This document shows positions 25,270-32,181 of a stretch of 64,000 bases of DNA, in pieces. Position numbers and translations under genes: made by a program. The notes below the pieces were generated by a model, which was not told the origin of the DNA, did not search any database, and worked only from the letters and a program-made list of their open reading frames with translations. Position 1 is the first letter of the stretch, and every line of letters starts with the position of its first letter. Origin of the DNA: Micromonospora mirobrigensis (GTDB lineage Bacteria > Actinomycetota > Actinomycetes > Mycobacteriales > Micromonosporaceae); assembly GCF_900091555.1 (NCBI RefSeq), contig NZ_FMCX01000001.1, positions 1,426,001 through 1,490,000 on the forward strand. Direction: 5' to 3'.

Positions 25270-25298
25270 GACGATAAACACTCTGGTAGGTTATCGTC
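25270..25298. promoter_or_regulatory. Operator palindrome overlapping the SPFH-gene promoter
   Basis: Arms GACGATAA (25270-25277) and TTATCGTC (25291-25298) are perfect and spaced by 13 bases. On the minus strand, -35 TTGACG (25300-25295) and -10 TATCGT (25276-25271) are separated by 18 bases and coincide with the two arms. The adjacent plus-strand gene encodes a likely regulator (Nudix plus winged helix), so this is its best candidate binding site. A related half-site GATAA recurs at 25307-25311. Confidence 0.8.
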
Positions 25299-25315
25299 AA
25301 GGTGGTGATAAAGAG

Positions 25316-26002
25316 ATGGCCGAGTACCCGCCCTTCGCGGTGACCGCCGACCTGGTGGTGCTGACCGTCCGCGCCGACGAGCTGTCGGTGCTGCTCGTCC
25401 GCCGCGGCGTCCCCCCGTACGAGGGGGCCTGGGCGCTGCCCGGCGGCTTCGTCGGCATCGACGAGGACCTGCCCGACGCGGCCGTCCGCGAGCTGGCCGA
25501 GGAGACCGGCCTCCCCGAACCCGCCGGGCACCTGGAACAGCTCGGCACGTACGGCCACCCGGGGCGGGACCCGCGCGGCCGGGTGGTCACCGTGGCCTGG
25601 CTCGCCCTGCTACCGGACCTGCCCACCCCGGTCGCCGGCACCGACGCGGCCGCAGCCGAGTGGGTGCCCGTCACGAAGGTCGCCCGGGGCCGGCTCGCCT
25701 TCGACCACGACCGGATCCTCGGCGACGGGCTGGAACGGGCCCGGGCCAAGCTGGAGTACACCCCGCTGGCCACCGCCTTCTGCCCGCCGGAGTTCACCGT
25801 GGCGCAGCTGCGGGCGGTCTACGAGACGGTCTGGGACACCCGACTCGACCCCCGCAACTTCCACCGCAAGGTCACCGGGACGCCCGGTTTCGTGGAGCCG
25901 GTCGGCCGCTCCACCGAGGGCGACCGGGGGCGGCCGGCGCAGCTGTTCCGGCGCGGTCCGGCCACCGTGCTGCACCCGGCCATGCTCCGCCAGCACCGCT
26001 GA
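25316..26002 (+). CDS. Nudix domain plus winged-helix regulator, NrtR-like
   Basis: A 228-residue protein. The Nudix box is intact, reading G-x5-E-x7-REL-x-EE-x-GL (GGFVGIDEDL...RELAEETGL, residues about 42-64), so ADP-ribose or a related nucleotide is a likely ligand and hydrolysis is possible. The C-terminal third (YTPLATAFCPPEFTVAQLRAVYETVW...FHRKVTGTPGFVEP) matches the winged helix of NrtR-type repressors, which control NAD biosynthesis. The ATG at 25316 directly follows the palindromic promoter. Alternative: a plain ADP-ribose pyrophosphatase, but the conserved C-terminal extension argues for a regulator. Confidence 0.85.
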   Translation: MAEYPPFAVTADLVVLTVRADELSVLLVRRGVPPYEGAWALPGGFVGIDEDLPDAAVRELAEETGLPEPAGHLEQLGTYGHPGRDPRGRVVTVAWLALLPDLPTPVAGTDAAAAEWVPVTKVARGRLAFDHDRILGDGLERARAKLEYTPLATAFCPPEFTVAQLRAVYETVWDTRLDPRNFHRKVTGTPGFVEPVGRSTEGDRGRPAQLFRRGPATVLHPAMLRQHR

Positions 26003-26022
26003 CACCTCTCGCTCCGAACGCC

Positions 26023-26067
26023 GCCCCCGCCCGGACGGCACGGGACGCCGCATGTCCGGGCGGGGGC
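26023..26067 (+). terminator. Terminator after the NrtR-like gene
   Basis: Perfect 14-bp stem GCCCCCGCCCGGAC / GTCCGGGCGGGGGC with a 17-base loop, starting 21 bases after the stop codon. Confidence 0.7.
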
Positions 26068-26163
26068 GCCTTCTGCTGCCCGGCCTGCCGCGACCCGGGC
26101 AGGGTCGGTGCCCTCCGACCCAGTTCCCTTCGCGCCGACGCCCGGACATGAGGGGTCGCGGCT

Positions 26164-26306
26164 CCTGTCGACCTGATGGCGCGAACGACTCACCCACCGG
26201 ATGCGATCCGCGCCCCTCGGACATCGGCCGCGCCCCTCGGACATGGGCCGCGCCCCTCGGATGCCGCGCGCCGAGCTTGAGTCGTCTACGCCATCAGGTC
26301 GACAGG
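26164..26306. repeat. Long inverted repeat with CGACCTGATGGCG arms
   Basis: Perfect 18-base arms CCTGTCGACCTGATGGCG (26164-26181) and its complement (26289-26306). Similarity extends inward to about 28 bases with three mismatches (ACGACTCA retained). The 107-base interior contains three near-tandem CGCGCCCCTCGGA units. The structure could be a non-autonomous mobile element or a bidirectional terminator. Confidence 0.75.
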
Positions 26307-26332
26307 AAGCTCAACAGCCCCTGCCGTCGCCA

Positions 26333-27322
26333 CTACGCCGTCGGGAAGGCCGCGACTGCCGAGCCCGCCGTGACCGTCCGGACGGCGGAAGGAGCCGACG
26401 CGACGGCGACCGCCAGGGTGGCGGTGGCCGACGGGATGACGGTGGTCGAAGTGACGGTCGCCGGCGGGGTGACGGTCGCCGTCGGGGCCAGGGTGGTCGG
26501 CGGCGCCACGGTCGCCGTCGGGGTGCCGGTGGTGGTCGTCGGGGCCACGGTCGCCGTCGGGGTGCCGGTGGCCGTCGGGATCAGAGTGGCGGTGGGTGAC
26601 GGGTCGGTGGGCGTACCGGAGGAACCGTCGGGGCTGCTCCCGCTCGGTGACGGCACCGGCTCGGAGAGGGTGACCGTCGGGCTCGGGGTGGGCTCCGGGG
26701 TCGGCGACTGCGGTGGGGGCGGTGACTGCGGCGGGGGCGGCGTCGGGCTGGGCGTGGGCCGCGGGCTCGGCCGGGGTGGCGTGGTCGGCGGCGGGGTGGC
26801 CGAGCGGGTCGGCGAGGGGCGCGGGGGGCGGGGCGCCGGGGAGGCGGGGCGCCGGGGCGCGGGCCGGGCCACCGGGCCGGCCGGAGCGGGGGCGCGTACG
26901 GCGGGCTCGGGATCCGGTGCGGCGGGTGCGGTCGGGTCGGGGGCCTCCGCGTCCGGCGCCGGGACCGGCGGGGCCGGCGGGACCGAGCCGGTCGGCACCA
27001 CCGGCACCGGGCGGCTCGGCGGCGCGGCGGGCTGGCCGGTCGACGGGGGTTGGATCACCACCGGGCCCACGGACGGGGTCGGGATGAAGGGGGTGCCACT
27101 GTCCGGCAGGGCCGTGCTGCCGACGGTGGCCGAGCCGGCGCTGATCGCGGCGAGGATGGGCATGGACGCGGTACCGGCGAGCAGCGCGACGGTGAAGAGG
27201 TAGCCCCGGGTCGGGCCGGTGAATCCGGGGGCCCGGTGGACGCCGACCACCCGGCGGTAGCCGGCGCCGGCGCGGTGCCGGCCGAGCAGGGGCACGCCGG
27301 GGCCGTCGTTCTGATCGGACAC
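26333..27322 (-). CDS. Pro/Thr/Ser-rich single-pass membrane protein, unknown
   Basis: A 329-residue protein. The GTG start gives MSDQNDGPGVPLLGRHRAG, with GGAG nine bases upstream. One membrane segment lies near residues 45-68 (GYLFTVALLAGTASMPILAAI). Nearly all that follows is disordered and extracytoplasmic: first PAP/PPP-rich, then SPTPSP, then a Thr-rich tail with repeated GTPTATVAP units. It looks like a cell-surface stalk or wall-spanning protein, possibly O-glycosylated; no sorting motif or catalytic domain is seen. Confidence 0.7.
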   Translation of the reverse strand: MSDQNDGPGVPLLGRHRAGAGYRRVVGVHRAPGFTGPTRGYLFTVALLAGTASMPILAAISAGSATVGSTALPDSGTPFIPTPSVGPVVIQPPSTGQPAAPPSRPVPVVPTGSVPPAPPVPAPDAEAPDPTAPAAPDPEPAVRAPAPAGPVARPAPRRPASPAPRPPRPSPTRSATPPPTTPPRPSPRPTPSPTPPPPQSPPPPQSPTPEPTPSPTVTLSEPVPSPSGSSPDGSSGTPTDPSPTATLIPTATGTPTATVAPTTTTGTPTATVAPPTTLAPTATVTPPATVTSTTVIPSATATLAVAVASAPSAVRTVTAGSAVAAFPTA

Positions 27323-27803
27323 CGGCACACTCCTCGTCGACGACACGGGCGATGGTCGGGCGCGGCCCTAAACGGACAAAGACCACTTAAGACGCATCTG
27401 CCACACCAGCTTGGACCAGTGACGTTCAGTTCACCAGCCGGCACAGCGTGTCGACACACAAAATGTCCGTCGGCGTGAATCTTCCAAGCGACAAAGCGCC
27501 CGAAGCAGACGGAAGCCCGACCGTACGGAGGGCCGTACTGTGGGGCCGCTCACCTCCTCTGCAATCATTCAGGCACGACGGCAGTGCAGCCGCGACCTCC
27601 GCGCACCCGCGGCAGGCGTGGACGAGCGCCGGCGCTCCCGATCCGGGTTCGCCCCAACGAGCCCGGCTCACGCCGCGCGGCAACCCTCACCAAGGGTTGG
27701 GCGTGGCCGCCAGGAACCAGCCCGGCACCGTCGGGCCAGGTGCAGGACTTGCGCGGAACGGGTCACCCCCCGAAGCCGGCGCAGACACGACAGGGAGAGA
27801 CGG
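27323..27803. other. 481-base divergent intergenic region upstream of pdhA
   Basis: This region separates the Pro/Thr-rich protein gene from the dehydrogenase operon. It contains three small palindromes that could be operators: GTGTCGACAC (27448-27457), GTACGG-N4-CCGTAC (27523-27538) and a hairpin CAACCCT-N5-AGGGTTG (27681-27699) about 105 bases before pdhA. Plus-strand translation through this segment lacks a sensible start and does not resemble a protein extension. No clear -35/-10 pair is identified. Confidence 0.5.
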
Positions 27804-28988
27804 ATGGCAAAGGGCGACCCCGGGGTACCCACCCGCGGCCGGCGGGCCGCACCCCGTTCCAAGCAGGCCGCGTCCGCGGCCGCCGGTGACCCGGAACTCG
27901 TACAGCTGCTGACCGCCGAGGGCGAGCGGATCGAGAGCGCGACCGGCCCGGACGGGACCGAGTACCGCGTCGACTTCACCGACGAGGAGTACCGCGGGCT
28001 CTACCGCGACCTCGTCCTGGTCCGCAAGCTCGACGCCGAGGCCACCGCGTTGCAGCGCCAGGGCGAGCTGGGCCTCTGGGCCAGCCTGCTCGGCCAGGAG
28101 GCCGCCCAGGTCGGCTCCGGCCGGGCCCTGCGTACGCAGGACATGGCCTTCCCGACCTACCGGGAGCACGGCGTCCTCTACTGCCGGGGGATCGACCCGA
28201 TCATGCCGCTCGGCCTGTTCCGTGGCGTGGACCAGGGTGGCTGGGACCCGAACGAGTTCAAGTTCAACATGTACACGATCGTCATCGGGGCGCAGACCCT
28301 GCACGCGACCGGGTACGCCATGGGTGTCGCCATCGACGGCAAGACCGGCACCGACGACGGCGAGGCGGTGATCGCCTACTTCGGTGACGGCGCCACCAGC
28401 CAGGGCGACGTCAACGAGGCGTTCGTCTGGGCCAGCGTCTTCAACGCCCCGCTGGTCTTCTTCTGCCAGAACAACCAGTACGCCATCTCCGAGCCGCTGG
28501 AGCGGCAGACCCGGGTCCCGCTCTACCGGCGGGCCGGCGGCTACGGCTTCCCCGGTGTCCGGGTGGACGGCAACGACGTCCTCGCCACGTACGCGGTGAC
28601 CCGGCACGCGCTGGACAACGCCCGGCTCGGCCAGGGCCCCAGCCTGATCGAGGCGTACACCTACCGGATGGGGGCGCACACCACCTCCGACGACCCGACC
28701 CGGTACCGGATCGCCAGCGAGGTCGAGGCCTGGCAGGCCAAGGACCCGATCGCCCGGATGAAGGCGTTCCTGACGAAGCAGCAGATCGCCGACGAGTCGT
28801 TCTTCACCGAGATCGACGAGCAGGCCCGCACCGAGTCGGTGCACCTGCGCGAGCGGGTGCTGAACATGCCGAACCCGGAGCCGGTGACGATGTTCGACCA
28901 CGTCTACCCGCACGGCTCCCCCGAGCTGGACGTGCAGCGGGCCCAGTTCACCAAGTACATGGAGTCGTTCGAAGGGAGCGCCCACTGA
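27804..28988 (+). CDS. pdhA: 2-oxoacid dehydrogenase E1 component, alpha subunit (PDH/BKDH type)
   Basis: A 394-residue TPP-dependent subunit that decarboxylates a 2-oxoacid. The TPP motif GDGATSQGDVNEAF...QNNQ is present (residues about 194-230), plus RQGELGLWASLLGQEA, FPTYREHGVLY and AYTYRMGAHTTSDDPTRYR with phosphorylation-loop-like residues. The ATG has GGGAGAG upstream. It overlaps the E1 beta start (TGATG), and E2 follows; no E3 gene is in the operon. The family covers both pyruvate and branched-chain 2-oxoacid enzymes, and M. tuberculosis Rv2497c (BkdA) is a close type. Branched-chain substrate is at least as likely as pyruvate, so the symbol is provisional. Confidence 0.9.
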   Translation: MAKGDPGVPTRGRRAAPRSKQAASAAAGDPELVQLLTAEGERIESATGPDGTEYRVDFTDEEYRGLYRDLVLVRKLDAEATALQRQGELGLWASLLGQEAAQVGSGRALRTQDMAFPTYREHGVLYCRGIDPIMPLGLFRGVDQGGWDPNEFKFNMYTIVIGAQTLHATGYAMGVAIDGKTGTDDGEAVIAYFGDGATSQGDVNEAFVWASVFNAPLVFFCQNNQYAISEPLERQTRVPLYRRAGGYGFPGVRVDGNDVLATYAVTRHALDNARLGQGPSLIEAYTYRMGAHTTSDDPTRYRIASEVEAWQAKDPIARMKAFLTKQQIADESFFTEIDEQARTESVHLRERVLNMPNPEPVTMFDHVYPHGSPELDVQRAQFTKYMESFEGSAH

Positions 28989-29977
28989 TGGCCACGGAGA
29001 CGCTCACCCTCGGCAAGGCCCTGAACACCGGTCTGCGGCGGGCCCTGGAGAACGACCCGAAGGTCGTCATCATGGGCGAGGACGTCGGCAAGCTCGGCGG
29101 CGTCTTCCGGATCACCGACGGGCTCCAGAAGGACTTCGGCGACCAGCGGGTGATCGACACCCCGCTGGCCGAGTCCGGCATCATCGGCACCGCGGTCGGC
29201 CTGGCCATCCGCGGCTACCGACCGGTCTGCGAGATCCAGTTCGACGGCTTCGTCTACCCCGCGTACGACCAGATCGTGTCGCAGGTGGCGAAGATGCACT
29301 ACCGCTCGCAGGGCAAGGTGCGGATCCCGATGGTCATCCGGATCCCCTACGGCGGTGGCATCGGCGCCGTCGAGCACCACTCCGAGTCGCCCGAGGCGTA
29401 CTTCGCGCACACCGCCGGCCTGAAGGTGGTGACCTGCGCGAACCCGCAGGACGCGTACGTGATGATCCAGCAGGCGATCGCGTCGGACGACCCGATCGTC
29501 TTCCTGGAGCCGAAGCGGCGCTACTGGGAGAAGGGCCCGGTCGACCTGGAGGCCCCGCTGTCCGAGGCGTACCCGCTGCACTCGGCCCGGGTGGTCCGGC
29601 CCGGCACGGCCGCCACGGTGCTGGCGTACGGGCCGATGGTCCGGGTCGCGCTGGACGCGGCGACCGCCGCCGCCGAGGACGGCCGGGAGCTGGAGGTCAT
29701 CGACCTGCGCACGCTCTCCCCGCTGGACCTGACCGCCGCGTACGAGTCGGTGAAGCGCACCGGCCGCTGCGTGGTCGTGCACGAGGCCCCGGGCAACCTG
29801 GGCATGGGTTCGGAGATCGCGGCCCGGATCACCGAGGAGTGCTTCTACTCCCTGGAGGCCCCGGTGCTGCGGGTGACCGGCTTCGACACCCCCTACCCGG
29901 CCAGCCGGGTGGAGGAGGAGTACCTGCCCGACCTCGACCGGGTGCTCGACGCCGTCGACCGCGCCTTCGGCTGGTGA
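28988..29977 (+). CDS. 2-oxoacid dehydrogenase E1 component, beta subunit
   Basis: A 329-residue partner of the E1 alpha subunit that completes the TPP site at the heterotetramer interface. Motifs: MGEDVGKLGGVFRIT, DTPLAESGIIGTAVGLA, QFDGFVYPAYDQI, RIPYGGGIGAVEHHSESPE, FLEPKRRYW and the C-terminal GFDTPYPASRVEEEYLPD. The ATG overlaps the E1 alpha stop. Full length with all expected motifs. The FLEPKRRY segment is common in both pyruvate and branched-chain enzymes, so it does not decide the substrate. Confidence 0.93.
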   Translation: MATETLTLGKALNTGLRRALENDPKVVIMGEDVGKLGGVFRITDGLQKDFGDQRVIDTPLAESGIIGTAVGLAIRGYRPVCEIQFDGFVYPAYDQIVSQVAKMHYRSQGKVRIPMVIRIPYGGGIGAVEHHSESPEAYFAHTAGLKVVTCANPQDAYVMIQQAIASDDPIVFLEPKRRYWEKGPVDLEAPLSEAYPLHSARVVRPGTAATVLAYGPMVRVALDAATAAAEDGRELEVIDLRTLSPLDLTAAYESVKRTGRCVVVHEAPGNLGMGSEIAARITEECFYSLEAPVLRVTGFDTPYPASRVEEEYLPDLDRVLDAVDRAFGW

Positions 29978-29982
29978 GTGGA

Positions 29983-31488
29983 ATGTCACGGATCAAGGAG
30001 TTCAACCTCCCCGACCTGGGTGAGGGTCTGACCGAGGGCGAGATCCTCGCCTGGCTGGTCAAGGTGGGCGACGTCATCGAGCTGAACCAGCCGATCGTCG
30101 AGGTGGAGACGGCGAAGGCGGCCGTCGAGATCCCGGCGAAGTGGGCCGGCCAGGTGCGGGCGATCTTCCACCCGGAGGGCACCACGGTGGAGGTCGGCAC
30201 GCCGATCATCTCGATCGACACCGACCCGGGCGCCGGCCCGATCGAGGAGTCGACCACCGGCGCGCCGGCCGACGCCCTGCCGACCCCGTCGGCGGCCTCG
30301 CTGGCCGCGGTGGAGATCGCGCCCGAGGAGGGCATGGTCGAGCCGGGCCTGATCGGTGGCGCCGCCCCGGGTGGGCGGACCGCGGTGCTGGTCGGCTACG
30401 GCCCGCGTACCACGGCGGCGAAGCGGCGGCCCCGCAAGGCCGGCGTCCCGGCCCAGGCCACGGCCGCCCCGGCCGCGCCGGTCCAGGCCGCCCCGGCCGC
30501 GCCGGTCCAGGCCGCCCCGGCTCCGGTCGCGCCGGCGCCGGTCGTCGCGCCGGTGTCGCCCGCCCCGGCGGTCAACGGCAACCGGCCCGCCGGTGGGGCC
30601 GTGCTGGCCAAGCCGCCGGTGCGCAGGCTGGCCCGGGACCTCGGCGTCGACCTCGGCACGCTGACCGGCTCGGGCCCGCTGGGCTCGATCACCCGGGAGG
30701 ACGTACAGCGGGCGGCGAGCGGAGCAACGGCGGCGGCCGAGCCGCTGACGGTGGCCGCGCCGGTCCCGGCCGTCGCGAGCTTCGGCGCGGACCGCGAGCA
30801 GCGCATCCCGGTCAAGGGGGTACGCAAGCTGACCGCCGAGAACATGTCCCGCTCGGCGTTCACCGCCCCGCACGTGACGGAGTTCCTGACCGTCGACGTG
30901 ACCCGGGCGATGAAGGCGCTGGACCGGCTGCGCACCCGGCGCGAGTGGCGCGACGTACGCGTCTCGCCGCTGCTGCTGGTCGCCAAGGCGGTGCTGCTGG
31001 CGGCCAAGCGGTACCCGATGGTCAACTCGACCTGGGCGGGCGACGAGATCGTGGTGAAGGACTACGTCAACCTCGGCATCGCGGCGGCCACCGAGCGCGG
31101 CCTGATCGTGCCGAACATCAAGGACGCCGGCCGGCTCTCGCTGCGCGAGCTGGCGGACGCGATGACGGAGCTGGTGCAGACGGCCAAGACCGGGAAGACC
31201 TCCCCGGCCAACATGTCCGGCGGCACGTTCACCATCACCAACGTCGGCGTCTTCGGCGTCGACACCGGTACGCCGATCCTGCCCCCGGGCGAGTCGGCGA
31301 TCCTGGCCTTCGGCGCCGTACGCGAGATGCCGTGGGTGCACAAGGGCAAGGTGAAGCCGCGCCTGGTCACCACGCTGGGCCTGTCGTTCGACCACCGGAT
31401 CATCGACGGTGAGCTGGGGTCGAAGTTCCTGCGTGACGTCGGCGACTTCCTCGCCGACCCGGAGGCGGCCCTGCTCGCCTGGACCTGA
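29983..31488 (+). CDS. Dihydrolipoamide acyltransferase E2 of the 2-oxoacid dehydrogenase
   Basis: A 501-residue E2 core protein. One lipoyl domain (residues 1-80) carries the lipoyl lysine at Lys45 in VETAKAA. An Ala/Pro linker with repeated APAAPVQA units follows, then a peripheral-subunit-binding domain (AKPPVRRLARDLGVDL, about 205-240). The catalytic domain has His471 in the SFDHRIIDGE active-site motif. A GTG three codons upstream, overlapping the E1 beta stop, is an alternative start. E3 must be supplied from elsewhere. A 16-bp terminator follows at 31509. Confidence 0.93.
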   Translation: MSRIKEFNLPDLGEGLTEGEILAWLVKVGDVIELNQPIVEVETAKAAVEIPAKWAGQVRAIFHPEGTTVEVGTPIISIDTDPGAGPIEESTTGAPADALPTPSAASLAAVEIAPEEGMVEPGLIGGAAPGGRTAVLVGYGPRTTAAKRRPRKAGVPAQATAAPAAPVQAAPAAPVQAAPAPVAPAPVVAPVSPAPAVNGNRPAGGAVLAKPPVRRLARDLGVDLGTLTGSGPLGSITREDVQRAASGATAAAEPLTVAAPVPAVASFGADREQRIPVKGVRKLTAENMSRSAFTAPHVTEFLTVDVTRAMKALDRLRTRREWRDVRVSPLLLVAKAVLLAAKRYPMVNSTWAGDEIVVKDYVNLGIAAATERGLIVPNIKDAGRLSLRELADAMTELVQTAKTGKTSPANMSGGTFTITNVGVFGVDTGTPILPPGESAILAFGAVREMPWVHKGKVKPRLVTTLGLSFDHRIIDGELGSKFLRDVGDFLADPEAALLAWT

Positions 31489-31508
31489 CGACTCCACCAC
31501 GCGGCACC

Positions 31509-31555
31509 GCTACGGCCGGTGTGCACGGGTTCACGCCCGGCACACCGGCCGTAGC
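31509..31555 (+). terminator. Terminator after the dehydrogenase operon
   Basis: Perfect 16-bp stem GCTACGGCCGGTGTGC / GCACACCGGCCGTAGC with a 15-base loop, followed by GTTT, starting 21 bases past the E2 stop. Confidence 0.85.
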
Positions 31556-31714
31556 CGTTTCAGCCTTGGAAACCTGTGGTTCACCATCCAGTTGACCTAC
31601 GATCCTTCGGCGCGTGGCTCAGCTCACCTAATAATCGATGGAAGTTGGCGTCCGTTTGCGCTTCAATGGACACATCAGGGGCTGACAACCGAATAGCCGG
31701 AGGAGAGAACACCC

Positions 31715-31852
31715 ATGAGCATGATCGAGCGCATCCGTACCCGCCGTGACGCCAACCGTCGGGCCCGTGCCATCGAGCACGCGCTGCGTTCCGCCAACTC
31801 GCCCGCGGTCCGCGAGGAGCTCCTCGCGATCGCCCAGCGTCACCTGAGCTGA
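31715..31852 (+). CDS. 45-residue small basic protein
   Basis: A very short gene with GGAGGAG nine bases before its ATG and a clean TGA at 31850. The product (MSMIERIRTRRDANRRARAI... ending LAIAQRHLS) is one long Arg-rich helix with Glu/Ala, with no signal sequence or cysteine. Strong G/C at third positions and isolated terminators on both sides support that it is real. Its charge suggests nucleic-acid or protein binding, but the function is unknown. Confidence 0.7.
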   Translation: MSMIERIRTRRDANRRARAIEHALRSANSPAVREELLAIAQRHLS

Positions 31853-32181
31853 CGCCACCGACTTTCCTCACCTCCTCCAGATCGATGACCCGCCCGGCCA
31901 GCCGGGCGGGTCATCGGCGTTTCACCCGGGATTCCACCCCGCCGCACCGCCCGGTACGGTTGGCTCGGTCGCCACCAGCCGACCCGGAACCGTCCGAAGC
32001 GATAGAAGCTGATCGACACGGTCCGGCGACGCGCAGTGACGACCCGATGCTCCCCGGCGGCTCCGGGCGGTGACCGGATACGGTGCGGGGAGCCCGTACG
32101 GCCGGATCGCCGGCGACGCCGGCGCCTGCCGACCCGACCGGGCGGCATCGGTGGCCGACATGTGATGGAGGAGGCGCACCC
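31853..32181. other. 329-base intergenic region
   Basis: It carries a strong terminator (31884-31915) for the 45-residue gene and then about 250 bases leading to the large repeat protein. No consensus promoter is evident. A GGAGGAG ribosome site marks the downstream start. Nothing else supported. Confidence 0.5.
31884..31915. terminator. Terminator hairpin
   Basis: Perfect 15-bp stem GATGACCCGCCCGGC / GCCGGGCGGGTCATC around a two-base loop, 32 bases after the stop of the 45-residue gene. Confidence 0.85.

Larger units (their letters stand above)
26003..26332. other. 330-base intergenic region rich in inverted and tandem repeats
   Basis: It lies between the convergent Nudix-regulator gene and a Pro/Thr-rich protein gene. 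It holds a 14-bp stem terminator (26023-26067) whose right-arm sequence CATGTCCGGGCG (26051-26062) recurs inverted at 26139-26150. It also holds three tandem CGCGCCCCTCGGA units (about 26211-26262) and a long inverted repeat (26164-26306). I see no open reading frame with coding character. Confidence 0.7.

Noticed and set aside
27540..27803. N-terminal extension of the E1 alpha protein
   Set aside because: The upstream residues are Arg/Pro-rich without E1 similarity, and the ATG at 27804 has a ribosome site and the expected domain start.
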